From NCBI GenBank assembly GCA_002007465.1, contig LNAC01000766.1:351842-415841 (forward strand): DNA of 64,000 bases, written 5' to 3'. Positions 22,732 through 35,092 of the stretch are shown here, one piece after another (positions within the stretch are counted from its first letter, which is position 1; every line of letters starts with the position of its first letter). Made by a program: the position numbers and the translations under genes. The notes under the pieces were generated by a model that saw only the letters and a list, made by a program, of their open reading frames with translations, was not told the origin of the DNA and did not search any database. The stretch comes from Ailurus styani. Its lineage: Eukaryota; Chordata; Mammalia; Carnivora; Ailuridae.

Positions 22732-22744
22732 CCTAGTAGCATTT

Positions 22745-23854
22745 TCAATGACTCTCAGCCCTTCTTACATTTGGCTTTGACTGATTTCAGACTTTCCTTG
22801 TCAATTAAAAATGACAAATTTAGCCTCTTGTGAGGCAGACAAGGAATCAGCCAGTGTGATCCGTATAAGGATCCGAGAGTTGGAATGGATCGGAGCCACC
22901 CTGAAAAACCCCTCTGGTAGTTCCTGTGAACTGGCCGGCGTCCACGGGAACGTCTGAGCTGTCGCCCGTCGCACTCAGGCATTGGCCTGAAGAAAATCAC
23001 AGCAACACTGCCCTGGTTTGTCCTGCCTTCCTGGCTCTTGGTAAGAATGGCCAACTATATCCACATTTGTCTACCCACAGCCCAGACAAACCCAGGGCCA
23101 CATTCAAGATAAATGTTTGTTCTTTTTAGCTTTTATTTTCAGAGGCACGTTGTCTGGAAGTGATATCCATTTGCTGGTTATTCATTTTGCTTTCTGCTTC
23201 AGGGATGTTGATAAAGGGGGTGGATCTAAATCATTGCTTCCCCTCAGCCGGCTCACAGAAGTTGCCCTGCTGCCTTTTATACCCTGAAGGCAAGTGAAAG
23301 TTATGTGTCGTTGTGTGTGGCAATCATTGTCTGTGTTGCTGTTCCTTTCTCAGTATGTGGATGTGTCAGGAGAGTGACTGTTTATCATCTGGTGGTGGTG
23401 GTGGAGGCGGATGTGGGGGCAGATGTGGAGGGAGGTGGGAAATCCCTGGTTCTTCTCTTCTACCTCTAATTCCTTTCTGATACTCTGACTTTATATGAAG
23501 TGGATTTCTTTGCATAGTCAGATTGATTTGCCTTTCTCAGATATTTCCCTGAGTAGAATTTTCACTAAGATGGGCTTAACTAATGATGGAAAGAATGTAA
23601 TCCATCTGTGAAAACCCCTTAATCTTCAAGAGAAAAAAAAAAAGAAATCAGATACATAGGGGCTTTGTAAATTTCATTTACCTCTGCTTCACTTCCTTCC
23701 ATTCACAAAAAATCGATTGCATGCACATAAGGGAAAGGAGCCAACCCAACATTTTCTACAACATGCAGCGTGCATTGCTGGGGTCCATGAATGACGAGCT
23801 AAGCTGCTTTTAGTTAACTTTCCAGTTAGTGAAGATAGTTATATGCATAATAAT
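22745..23854. other. Unique sequence, mild CpG content near 22.9 kb
   Basis: Several CpGs lie in 22860-22980. A GGT/GGA-rich stretch is at 23390-23440. No coding or repeat signal that I can support. Confidence 0.4.
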
Positions 23855-23995
23855 GTCGATAATGAAAGTAACAACAGTTTTTGAGTTCTTACCATGTATA
23901 TGTCCCACTGACCAAGTGCTTTATACACATTCAGTCATGCATTGCTCCATCAATCATACAAGCCAGTTACTATTATTTATCTTACCATGTCTAAA
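23855..23995 (+). mobile_element. MIR
   Basis: TTTTTGAGTTCTTACCATGTATATGTCCCACTGACCAAGTGCTTTATACACATTCAG...GCCAGTTACTATTATTTATC follows the MIR core. Confidence 0.7.
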
Positions 23996-23999
23996 ACAG

Positions 24000-24720
24000 A
24001 CCTCTGGATTCCACCTCCCAAAATCTACTCTTCCCCAGGACTTTGTCTTCACCATAAATGATACCACTAGCTACTCAACTGCTCTGGCCACAGCCCTGGA
24101 AACAAACTGTCTTTAGTTCATCTCTTTCCCTTTGACTCCCACATCCAATTTGACAACAGATTCTGCCAAATATGACAGCACATTTCCTAACTTAGTCTCT
24201 TTGATATGATTCTTGTTTACCCCTCAGACTTTACCCTCCCATCACTCTTCTTACTCACTTTCCAGTGGCATTGGCCTTTCTATTCCTCAGATGTGTTACA
24301 TTTGTTGGAAATATATATTTAATGTGTCTTGAGACCTTTCATTTTGTTTACAGTTCATTGCGATAACATTAGCCTAAACACCATCACCTCCAGCTCAGAG
24401 TATGGAAACAGTCTCCTGACTGGTCTACATGCTTTCACTCTCTCTCCCTTATAAAGATCTAACAGTAAGAATAAGCTTTGAATCATGAATGTAATCATGT
24501 CACCACACTGCTTAAACCTTTTGTGGTTTTGCATTATTCTTAGGAGAAATTCATATTTCCTGACTTGTCTGCCCGATCTGATCCTTGCCTCCTTCTCACA
24601 CCCCCGCTTCCCATCACTACTTCTTTCCGCTTGACTATGTCCCACTTGTTTCTGCCTCAAAGCTTTGAACTTACTGCTTCTTTTTACTAAGAAATACTTC
24701 TCCTGTCTTTCCAGGACCGG
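24000..24720 (+). mobile_element. L2, ORF2 3' part and 3' UTR
   Basis: Long collinear similarity to L2: CCCACATCCAATTTGACAACAGATTCTG, then AACAGTCTCCTGACTGGTCTACATGC, then GTAATCATGTCACCACACTGCTTAAACC, then the TGTCCCACTTGTTTCTGCCTCAAAGCTTTGAACTTACTG block. Frames are decayed. Confidence 0.85.
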
Positions 24721-26504
24721 GTCCACATAATGGTCATAATTTTAGATTTGCTGGTGAAAAATAAGTAGTAATCAAAGGGCAATAACGTGCAGCCACATTG
24801 GCTCCACCGTTGGAAGAAGACAGAGGGACAGGCTGAGGAGGTGTTTGAATGACAAACAAAGCAGGAGATCTTCAAGAGGGTGACTGGATTTTGTATGTAA
24901 GAGTTGGGTTGAGCTTTAGGGCACAGCACCTTCTGGGAAGAGATGATGTGCATTTTTCTCTGATTTGGTTAGAATCATCATAATCAAATAAAATATTAGT
25001 GTATTCATATTGCCTCACCTGTTCTGATGGCAACATTGCATGGAAGAAAACTCGGGGTGCAGAATAAGCCAGTCAGTAGAACAGATGGATTAACCCCACA
25101 GTTAGAGAAACTTACACTTAAAAGGATGAGTTAAATTGCCTGACAGGCACTGAACTTCAACCTAGAACTGCTCAACTTCAAAATACCTGTTGCTCCTCCA
25201 GTGATGTGTGGGCTGATGGTATGCTCCCACATCATTCCTAGTCTATAGCATTCCATCTGAATCACATAATGTAACATATGATTAAATATACTCTTCCTTA
25301 ATGTTTCACGTGGATACGTTTTGCCTTATGAACACATTTGTAAGGTCTTTGAATCCAAAGACTGGTCTTCCATAGTCCTTGGCACGTAGAAGTCTCTCTA
25401 AAGGTAATTTGTTATTTAGGTAACTGTATTTCTCTTGTATCTCTAGAGACACTTGGCAAGTTGTTATTAAATCCTTGCTCAAGTTATCAGTAGCTATGCT
25501 GCTACTTTGTATGCAAAAATGATACTACATAAAATAGAATTCTTAGGACACACAAAGTTCACCTTAAACAGGATGAGTTTTGAGTTTATCTGAATTGACT
25601 TACATACATACATAAACATACACATTTATCCGCTCCTTTCTTAAATCATTCACCAGGTGGTTTCTTAATGGAGTCATGATATTTCATCGTTCACATTACC
25701 ACCGTGGAGTTGGCCTTTTACAACTGAATGGGAAGTAGTATGAAGATAGAATGTAATATCAGAATTACAGTGAAGGAAATCCCCTTCCTCAAACTGAATT
25801 GGCCTTATTAGACTGGTGTCCCTAGGTTATCTCAGATAGCTGCTTATCTCAAGTAACCCATGACGAGAAGCTGATTCTGCTCATACCCAGCATGTGTGAG
25901 TTATCCCCACTCTTAATGGGTTATGGGACAATGGATTACACAGTCAATGCGTTACTTCAACCAGCTGGTCCTTTACTCATTTACTATTTCATTTAATATT
26001 TTTGAAACTCCTATAAACTTAGTCTTGTCCGACCACAAAAAAACATGGATGTGTAAAAATTCCTTAGCCCCAAAGTATCAGTATAGGTAAGGGAAGTTTG
26101 ACTGAGTACTGGCAAGGCAAGCATTTGGAGGCTAGGAACCTGCTATTAAACTGGAGGTTGCTCACTTAGTGAGCTGCAAATTTGTTTTCTTATATAGCGG
26201 GAAAAGATATTTCTGGGTTCTGACATGGCTGTAGCTACAAAAGAAAACACATTCAAGTGCTCAATTTCCCTGAGTTGGCAGATGCCTCATTTTGTGTGGC
26301 TTGCTAATACCACCAAAATTTGGGCATACCTCTGTGAGATACAAAGAGGTATTGGGAGCTACGTTCTCTCCCAACATTCTTGTCTGTTTTATAACCTTTG
26401 CTTTGTTCATTAGCTGCTTTGAGAGTAAAACAAAGAAAAAGTAACCTTGAACCAAATTCACATTATTATTCTGTTTCATTCCCTAATACAAAATAGTCAT
26501 CTTG
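24721..26504. other. Mostly unique; weak L2-like trace at 25190-25420
   Basis: GAATCCAAAGACTGGTCTTCCATAGTCCTTGGCACGTAG near 25350 resembles a decayed L2 tail. The rest shows nothing I recognise. Confidence 0.35.
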
Positions 26505-26591
26505 GCCTGACTTATTCCAACTAGTCTATGTGCCAAGAATGCAAAGATAATTAAGCTGGAATCCCTTTCCTTGAGAAACCTTCACTTGAAG

Positions 26592-26639
<48 letters not shown>

Positions 26640-27110
26640 CCATCCATCCATCCATGCATCCACACACACACATATAAGAAGCTATGGAAGGCTGAGGAGG
26701 GAGCCAAAACTGCTGTCAGGGTTAGAGAAGGTGGAGACAGGAGAAAAGAAAGAGAGGGAATTTGAGAATTCTTCTTGAACCTGGTCTTGAAGACTGATAA
26801 GGAGTTATCCGGGCTGAATGACACCCCAGGCAGAGGAAACAGGGTGTTAAAGAACAGTATGGGGTAGAATGTGTTCAAACTGTGGTTGCGGGTGGTGGTT
26901 ACAGTCTAGGCTTGAGAAAGTCCCTCAGGGAGGAATAGGGCAATGATTAGAACTCATAGGGCAGAATTTGTGGCAACACTAACATTCAGTGAGATGAGAA
27001 ACCTGAAAAAGACAGAAAGGGAGCATTCAACAGGTATGTGGGGAGCCAGAGGAGAATGATATTAAAGGAGAAGGTGTTGGGTAGAAGGATCTACTGGATA
27101 TGGCAGTTAG
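26505..27110 (-). mobile_element. Decayed antisense L2
   Basis: CAAGAATGCAAAGATAATTAAGCTGGAATCCC, GGCTGAATGACACCCCAGGCAGAGGAAACAG and CACTAACATTCAGTGAGATGAGAAACCTG keep the order of L2 read in antisense. A microsatellite lies inside it. Similarity may extend weakly to about 27.5 kb. Confidence 0.55.
26595..26674. repeat. Compound (CA)n-(TCCA)n-(CA)n microsatellite
   Basis: About 22 CA units, then four TCCA-type units with one variant, then a short CA run. Confidence 0.98.
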
Positions 27111-28696
27111 ATGATGGCTGGTTTTATTTGCTGGGTGCTGAGGCTACTGTTCAGGGGGTTGTGTGGGCAGAAAGCAGTTGATCTCATTTGAAGAAGGAAT
27201 GGGAGTAGGAAAACAGAAACATTGATGTAGACCACTCATATAGAAGTAGCCTTCTTGGAAGAAGCTCAACATGAAGAGGAGACAAGTATGCCTTGCACGT
27301 GAAGAATTCCATCAGGGAGTCAGTAAGGAGGGAGAAATTGAAGATAAAGTCAAGCATCTTGATTGCTGGAAGGGTGAAAGGGAAGTTCCAAGTGTTGACA
27401 GAGGAATGAGCTTGGGTGAGACAGGAGTGAGTCTCCAAGGCAGTGAGAATGGAAATGTGAGAAGTTGGAGCTCTGGGCCTGCTGGCAGCTTTTCTACATG
27501 AGAAGAAGGAGACAAAGTTTATTATATCAGATTATAAAAGAAACAGAGTATCTTTAAAAAATCCAGACATCAGAAACCAATGAGAGGAGAGCTCTGGAAG
27601 AAGAGCGCCATTGAAATAAGGCTGTAAGTTTAGCCCCCGAAGTGGATAAATGTTGTCCCTTTGGAGGGGGGAGGAAGAAAGATCAAAAGGATCATCTCTC
27701 TCACCAAACGAACCTCCTACCTTCCAGGATGGAAAAGCAGGGGGCTGCTCCAACTTTACCAGCTCAACTATCTCTCCAGAAATAGGAGTGCTTTAGGTGC
27801 CTTTATTCATGCAGGTTTTACATCTGAATAATTCAAACTTTATAAAATATCTGTTTTTAACATAATATCACAGTAGTTGTAATCAAAGAAAAAATAGATT
27901 TTAAGATAGAGCCATGAATGAAAGTTATTTGCAAACCTAATTGAAGGCACAGAGTACAATAGAAAGCACATAAAGGCTTATTTTCACCTCTCAAGCAAAC
28001 CTCTGGGAGACTTTTATTTTGGATTCTACATATTTCACTTCCCATTGCAACTGATATTCATGAAATGCAATGATGGGAACATAACAGCAACTTTAAAAAG
28101 ATGAAGTATCTTTCCCTTAATTAATGTCTACAAAGAGATTTAATGATGAAAAGTGCCATTAAGTGCCAAGTATTATTAATTATTTTCTGCTGCAAGAGGC
28201 ATAGAGTCCTCATTATATACTGTTTTAAATATTATAAAATATTTACAAAATAAGTTTTAAAAATTGAAAACAAGCCAAATAAAAAGGCATTTTCCATTTT
28301 AGGTGAAACTAAGATCAAAGCCTAAAGGAAAAGTGAATGTGCTTCACACATGAGAAGCCTTCAAGAATGCTCTAAAGATACTGGCACTTTGTTTGTTCTT
28401 TTTCCATATGCCTTGTACTTCTGCTGTCTGCACCAACTGAAGCAAGTTACAACTTAAAATTCTGGCCCAAATGTTCATTTTTTTCAGATGGCAAACACAT
28501 ACCAAGATTCCTCTCATCCCATCTTTGTCCAGCCACTTAGTCTGGAGCTTTCCCCTGAGGACTGGGTCTCTGAACCAACTCCTCAAATTCCCTGGCTTTA
28601 GGGGAGGAAAAACTCAAAACTATTGGTCATCCCTGGGTCCAGTCTAGGTTGGAGTCAGTCCCCATGCCAATCCTAAGCTGGTCCAGAATGAACAGG
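27111..28696. other. Nothing further recognised
   Basis: 27.1-27.5 kb may be more decayed antisense L2; 27.8-28.3 kb is AT-rich. No coding signal. Confidence 0.35.
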
Positions 28697-28765
28697 TCAT
28701 CTATTTAATTGAACACTTGCTTTGTGCCAAGCATTGAGCCAGTTCCTGTTCTGAAGTTATATATA
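28697..28765 (+). mobile_element. Short MIR fragment
   Basis: TATTTAATTGAACACTTGCTTTGTGCCAAGCATTGAGCCAG matches the MIR core start. Confidence 0.55.
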
Positions 28766-28837
28766 CATTCTCTACCAGAGAACTTTACTTCCCAAAGGAT
28801 TATAGTCTTAATCTATATTTTCTAGACATCATTGACT

Positions 28838-29137
28838 GAGTGGCTCAGCAACAATTTATTTCTCATGGTTTTGGAGGTAGGAGGGCAAAGTCAAGGTGCT
28901 GGCAGACTTGGTGTCGGGTGAGCCCCTGCTCCCTGATTCTCACAGGGTTCTGTCCTCACATGGAGGAAGAGTCAGGGGAGCCCTGGCAGGTCTCTCTTAT
29001 AAGGGCACGAAGTCTATTTATGGGGTATCTGCTCTTATAAACTACTCTCCTCCCAATACCCACCTCTAAACACTGTCACATTGGGGTTCAAGTTTCAACC
29101 CATAAATTTTGGAAGGACACAGTTTATAGCAACTATT
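28838..29137 (-). mobile_element. MST/MLT1-type LTR (ERVL-MaLR), partial
   Basis: On the minus strand it starts TGCTATAAACTGTGTCCTTCC, followed by AAAATTTATGGGTTGAAAC and CCCCAATGTGACAG, the start of MST/MLT1-class LTRs. It ends near an AATAAA signal (28855-28860 in plus coordinates). It is shorter than a full LTR of the class. No internal retroviral-like sequence is attached. Confidence 0.75.
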
Positions 29138-29879
29138 TTATTGTTAGGCCATGCCTTGTATTTTCTTGTGAGAGAGGGCTGAATTAAAGAAGGTCAGTTG
29201 GCAGGGGAAAATAATGAACTTTGCATTTTTTATGTTTTCTCTGAAGACACTCTGGCGGTAACCATTTATGGAATTATTGTGCCTAACATCAAGGAACCAG
29301 ATGTTGCTTGGGGTTACAACTCATTGATCCTGCCTTTATCCTTCTGGCTGGCTGGTTGCTTGCTTGGATTCAGCCCAGTACAGATGAAAGCACCACTCAA
29401 TCAGAGGAGGATGACACATGGTTTCCTGATCCTCCTTCACGTTGTTACTTTGCTGGTAAGAGCTCATTTCCTGGGAGTCCAAATAATTACATTTCACCTG
29501 CGCTATGTACTCCATAATTACATTATTTTAAAAATTATGCTTGATGACAAAGTTATCAAAATTCAGCATGATCAAAACCAAAATAAAATCTGGGAGAAAA
29601 TGACTCTTGCTGTATCATCACAGTAATTACAAACAGAACTCTTTGCACATTTCCTGGAAGGGAAGTAACCAGACCCTCGGTTAAAACCCCTCTGATAGTT
29701 GGCTACTTTGGAACCAAATGATGCAAGTTTTAGAAATACTGTAAGTTCTCTAATGTATTTGTGAGTGTAAGGAAGGGGCATCACCCCAGGTGTGGAGGGT
29801 GAGTGTTGACAGGCAAGCATGTGAGGGTGATGGGGAAGAGAGTCACAGTAGCATCGCCTAGTGAAGCTGAGCACAGTTT
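29138..29879. other. Unclassified; 142-codon frame without ATG start
   Basis: A frame at 29198-29626 (plus) opens with TTG, has a hydrophobic middle and resembles no family I know. Composition is ordinary and nothing around it supports a gene. Confidence 0.35.
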
Positions 29880-30081
29880 CTCCTTTGATTTCTTTTTCCT
29901 TCCTGTTCTTCTTGTCCCTCTCCTTCTTCCTCGCTCTGCTCTTCTTTCCTCTGCTCTTTCGCCTCTTCTTTTTCCTCCTTCTTTCTCCTTCTTCTTTTGC
30001 TTGTGTTTCTGTTTCTCTTCTTCCTCTTTTCCTCCCACCTCTCTCCTCTCTGCTTTCCACTTTTCATTTTTCCTTCTTAGC
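29880..30081. repeat. ~200-bp polypyrimidine (CT-rich) tract
   Basis: Almost entirely C and T on the plus strand, from about 29880, ending in CTTCTTAG. The minus strand is a purine tract that yields spurious Glu/Arg/Lys-rich frames up to 162 codons. The units are irregular, so it is not a simple microsatellite. Confidence 0.9.
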
Positions 30082-33000
30082 AGATATTCAGTCAATATAT
30101 TTTGACTTGATGTAAATTGATGACACCTATATTACCCAAAATTTTCTCCTCCCTGAAAATCTGAGGAAGTTGAGACAGATTTAACAGCAGCAAAATCTTC
30201 TGGATATGTACCAGGTAAGACTGGAGGTAGAGATGGAGATTCAAAGATACTGAAGTTTTGGTCAAGGATATTGGCATCAATAGATGCTTAGATTGTGCCT
30301 TCAGAATTTCAATGGGACTTCTTTGCATTTTGGTTCTCTAGTATTAACAGAAAGAACATGCAAGAGTATTCATTCAAAAAGCATTAAGGTAATCTGATGA
30401 GGGCTCTTACTATTTTCCGAATGAAGCGGTTTTTTGGTCATGGTTTACTGGGAATTCTCATTGGCCAGGTGATCCCTAGAAACCTAATTTTAACTGACAG
30501 CTCTCCTTACTCTGCATGTATTTTCACATATCCCAGGACTCGAAGGTAACTAAACCCACCGGAGGATTTTTCACTGTAGGAAATGGTAGTGTCTGCTTCA
30601 AATGGTCATCAGAATTGGCTTCACCAGATAGGTAGCATTGGAAGCACAATTTGAATAACATTATGCAAGAGACGTCGGGGACACTATCCCATCTCTCAAT
30701 GCCACTACCCCTTCTCTAGTGTCCAAAATACCACCGTTCAAGATTCCTGTTTCTCTTCGAACATGACCTCTAAGAAGAACTTTAGTGAGAACACACCAAG
30801 ATTTCTCAGGATGAGTAAGTGTCAGAGTGAAGTGTGTCGGGGATAGATGTAAGAACTGACATCATTCAACTCTTATAAATGATCTGGAAGAAGAAGTAAG
30901 AAAAAATCTCTAAGGCAGATAGCCCTAAGTGCTTCTGGGTAGTTTAATGCCAAGATGCCATGGACCATTTCCTAGGAGGAATGTACAAGGCAGTGGCTGA
31001 GGTGATACCAGTGGATTTGGAAAAGAACAATCCAAATCTTCCTTGGAAAAGGATAAACTACCAGTTAGAACAACAACAACAACATTCTTTGGCATTCCTC
31101 TCATCAACAAAGTCTAGATGAAGTTCCCTGTTCAAGTAATTCTTACAACACTGATGGGAACTCATTACTTCCTCTGTCTCCAGACACTGGGAGATCGCTA
31201 ACTCCCTGTGGAAAGTGTGATGTTGAGGAGAAAAGAAATAACCCCAAGGTGACTTAGGAGACCCCAAAGCCAACTTCACCTACTTTACAGTTTGGGGCTG
31301 GGGTAGCTTTTATCTGGGATGCTGAGTACTGGTAATCTTGCCCACTGGAGGAAGCCCCTCTTCCCATCATTCTGGTGAAAGCAAATGCCATGGCTGCCAT
31401 TTTTGTACTTTTAGGTCAAGGTGCTCCTAGCCTGAGAACAGTGGGGTGTGGTCCTCTGCAAAATATTGCTGTGCTCAAGCTGTCTGCATATGAGATTATA
31501 CATTACAACAGGGAGCTTTCTTGCTGATTTTTTTTTTTTTTTTTGGTCAGACATGAGGCATTAAAGATACTTGCTTTATCAGGACAAGTGAGCCATTTAG
31601 CGCCACTGAGTATCTTACCCCTGTGGCTCACTATGGTATCCAGCCTGGGTGTTTTATTACCTTTTATACAGATATATTGAAATGAGATGCTCATCACCAC
31701 AGGTTTCTCCGCATTGTACACATCCATATTCACTCTCTGGGCTAGAATTATCTTCCTAAGGGTCATATGGGATCAATTTTTTGTCTCCAACACCCCCAGA
31801 TTTACAGGATTTCTATTTTATATGGCTTTATGCCACGTCTTTAGCTTAAAGGCAGGTAGAACAATTTTTTTTAAAGCCTAGCACCACCAGAGAAGGAAGG
31901 AAAAGCAATTAAAATACATGCAGTTGATTGCAAGGTAGAAAGGAAAGTGGAAAATTTTTTGTGGTGGTTGGTGTACGTAACATAGTATTTCTCTGACTGT
32001 CCCTTTCTGTGGTTTGAAGCGATTCCTCATTTGTACCAAGGAAAGTTGCTTTAGATTAATTTTGGGAACTTCAATACCTCAATGTGCTAAATTTTAATTA
32101 TTTCACTTCCTGCTTGGTATATTAATGTTGTGATTACCCTTGAAAGTGTATTACCGATGATGATTTATGCAAACCCCAGTCAGCTCCCCAGCTCCATCAG
32201 TTTCAATTAAAACAAGCCACGGAGGAAGTGTGCTGCTGCCGTGTTGGCTGCGGACCCTCATTACTCTCACGAGCAGGTACAGTCCGTTTACTTAAAGCAT
32301 TACTTTTGTTTATCGTTCTGGAACCATCTCTTCTACGACGCAAGAAACCACGGAGAGAGGAAATTGTAGAGATTTGGTCTGCTGGCCTGGGATTCAAACT
32401 GAAGCCCTCCAGGAAAATGTATTTTATCTGTACTTCTCTACTGATGTAGAAAATTTAGGGCCAATCCTTCCTCTCTTGAACTGTTCAAGGGATCAACTGG
32501 CCAAAAGAACCATTAAGAACTTACCATTTTCTGATTTCCGTGAATGGTGTTTAGCCAGCCTCATAAGGAGTTAATCATAAAGTGTGCCCGCCTTCTCAAA
32601 TGAAGCACTGTTTTCAAAGCTCATTTATCTCAATGACTTCAACTATGGAGAGGTCATAGGGTTTTTCACGGTGCGTCCCCGGTCCCCAGTCCCTCTAATT
32701 ACTAATTTGGCTGCACGGTTATTGAAATCTCCTGTCTACCTGGCAGCCCTTCCTAAATCTATTCCAAACAATGTCACTGAGTTTGCCTGCCAGGTCCAGG
32801 AGGGGCTCTTCTTTCTGAGTACCAGAGAGACAGGCAGCCAAACCTGATTTCAATGGCAGTTTCATTTTAATCACATTTGGAAATTCTTGACTACGGGCTG
32901 CCCATTTATAAAGTCAAGGGAGCCTGTACCTGCCAAGGCTCTGGACAGCCTGCCAGGAGCAGAAAGCAGGAGTTAATTCTCCGCAAAGAAAGGAAAGTGC

Positions 33001-33289
33001 ATCCACCTTCATTTTTTTTTCCCCCCAGAGACCCATGGCTTGGGTGGAATCATAGAATCATGGAGCTGAGAGATCTAGGCCTCCTTAGGCTCATACATGG
33101 TCTCAAACTGACACTTCTTTCCAGCTTCAGCTCCTGGCCTTCCCCACATGTACTCCACATGTGGCACACTCACTTGGAAGGTACCAAGAGTGTGCCTCAC
33201 GTAAAGCCTATGCCCTGACTGCACTCCCCATCTGAAAAGCTTGGCTCATGTATTTTGAATGGTCGGTTTTTGTTTTTGTCTTTGGAATC
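30082..33289. other. Mostly unique sequence; possible conserved block at 32.18-32.90 kb
   Basis: No transposon recognised over about 3.2 kb, apart from a short (AAC)n near 31070 and a T17 run at 31528-31544. The 32.18-32.90 kb part has more CpGs and GC than its flanks, an 87-codon stop-free stretch and homeodomain-like sites (CTAATTACTAATTTGG, near 32695). It may be a conserved noncoding element; this cannot be tested here. Confidence 0.35.
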
Positions 33290-33510
33290 CTTTAGGCCAA
33301 TGCTTAGATGGTTCTTCCTCAGGGGCTTTGATATTTGGTATCATTCTCCATCCTATCTTGTTCACTTCTTTTTTAGCACTTACCACAGTTGAAAAGGTTG
33401 TTCACAGTTGGAAAGTTTGTTCTATATTGTTTGACCCCTCTGCTACAGTGTGATAAGCTCAGAGTTGCAGTGAGGGGTCGACATCTTGGTCTCCCGTGCT
33501 GAGGAAGGTG
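33290..33510 (+). mobile_element. Decayed L2 3' region
   Basis: TTTTAGCACTTACCACAGTTGAAAAGG and CCTCTGCTACAGTGTGATAAGCTC...GAGGGGTCGACATCTTGGTC match the L2 3' UTR order. Confidence 0.55.
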
Positions 33511-34269
33511 ACGTTTCATTCTAGCTACAATTCACATTCCCATTTATTCAACAGGCATAATTTATGATGACTAGATGAAGCACTCACTAAAAGGGACTTT
33601 CCCAGGCAGATTCTTATTGGTACTGTTTACAGAAGGCCAAGTCTTGCTGCGTTTAGTGTGGACTTCAATTTGAGATTCACTGTGCCCATTTGGGGAGTTG
33701 GCATTTATACTCAGAAGATGTGCCATAGTTAGCATGATAATGGTTAAGCAGTGCTTCCCTGGATGTGCTGTGGAGTGCCTGTGACTGCCACCTTCAACCC
33801 GGGGGTCAAAAGGCCAGGAAAGCCCCCAGCAAGGAGAGTTGACAAGTTAGTGTAATCTCGCTCACTCTCCAAATGTTAACCTGTACCATCCTTGTATTTG
33901 TCTCCCCTAACTGCTTCTTTTTGTTGACACTTAGTTGCAGTATGGTCTATTTTTGTCCTTTTTCTTCATCTATCAATCCTGTACAATTTTCTTTTGCCTT
34001 CACGGCCTAATCCTTGAAAACCACGCACTTCTTGCGACACTTAGGCTCTTCACCATGAATTCTTTTCTCTCTCCTGCCCCATCCTTCAGTGTGGCCCTGT
34101 CAGGGTCCCCAGAGTTCCCTGCCATTGTTCACTAAGCAGAAGTTACATTCCAGGGTATCTCCAGGGTTTTATCTTTTGCCTCGTGACTGGCCTGACCAGT
34201 GACCCCATTCCTGTATAGTTTTTGCGGGGTCCTCTGTGCAAAGGGACAATGCTCCGGGCCTCCAGGGGG
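33511..34269. other. Unique sequence, nothing recognised
   Basis: No repeat or coding signal that I can support. Confidence 0.4.
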
Positions 34270-34490
34270 CTTAGTGACCTTGACTTGGTCATCAGACAGA
34301 TGCTCCAGCCCTGGAGTTCCCACCTTCCAGCTTTGTGATCTGATGCAAGTGACAGATGCTCTCAGCTTGGATTTCTAGTAACACTGAAATAATAAGACCT
34401 CATGATTATTACTGTGAGAATTAAATAGGCAATATAGAATGGCCTGGGATAGTTCTGGCATCCAGAACATAGAAAATAAACCCAGCTCTT
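34270..34490 (+). mobile_element. MIR
   Basis: AGCTTTGTGATCTGATGCAAGTGACAG, TATTACTGTGAGAATTAAATAGGCAATATAG and CTGGCATCCAGAACATAG keep the order of a near-complete, decayed MIR. Confidence 0.65.
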
Positions 34491-34627
34491 TCTTTAGAAT
34501 AGCATTGGGAAGTTCTTTACCCTCAAATAACCGAAACCTAAAAGTATAGCATCAGCAATTTTCTTCTTTGGAATAGGCACTGCTTCTGTGGTCCTTTACA
34601 AAAAAGAATATACTCTTAAGGCATGGT

Positions 34628-34910
34628 ATCTGTCAAGATTCTGACAGGAAACAGATGGCACACCTCAAGAAGTTGTAACTAAAGAGATTTTGATAAAAGG
34701 TATGGGTGAACTGAAGAAACTCCTAGGGAATGGAGAGGGACTGAGGGCCTGGCAACAACAAGGAGCTAATACTGCCCTTAGAAAGTAAGGCAGTGCAATT
34801 TTAATAGCAGAGAAAAAGGTAGGACAAAATTGCAGCCCATTGTTGGAGCTCCTGCCCTGCGTCAGGTTATGTGCTTGGCTGGTTGATGGCTCTGAGAGAG
34901 CTTGTATCAC
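34628..34910 (-). mobile_element. Old interspersed repeat, family uncertain
   Basis: Read on minus it ends GTGCCATCTGTTTCCTGTCAGAATCTTGACAG, the terminus of the family suspected at 18.46-18.87 kb. Its ACCTCAAGAAGT...GATTTTGATAAAAGGTATG part reappears at 36.06 kb. Confidence 0.45.
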
Positions 34911-34944
34911 GTTGGGGATGAGAACGTGGAAGCTGCTAACCACA

Positions 34945-35092
34945 GTGGTCCTCAAACCTTCGCTTGCATCAGAATCAGATGTCAGACTTGATAAAACCCA
35001 GAGCACGGGGCCTTAGCCCCAGAGTTTCTGATCCAGCGGGTCTGGAATGGGGTCTGAGAATTTGCTGCTTTAGAGAGAATAATCTGACCACC
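34945..35092 (+). mobile_element. MER5A (hAT-Charlie nonautonomous DNA transposon)
   Basis: AGTGGTCCTCAAACCTTCGCTTGCATCAGAATCAGATG, GGGCCTTAGCCCCAGAGTTTCTGATCCAGC and GGGTCTGAGAATTTGCTGCTTTAG align along MER5A from its terminal inverted repeat. Confidence 0.88.

Noticed and set aside
29198..29626. 142-codon open frame with hydrophobic stretches
   Set aside because: Starts with TTG, not ATG, matches no family I know, sits in ordinary sequence and has no supporting splice or promoter pattern.
29572..30095. Glu/Arg/Lys-rich frames up to 162 codons on the minus strand
   Set aside because: They are translations of the purine strand of a polypyrimidine tract; low complexity explains them.
31528..31900. 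T17 run considered as the antisense tail of a processed pseudogene
   Set aside because: Neighbouring sequence shows no coherent coding remnant, and I find no target duplication.
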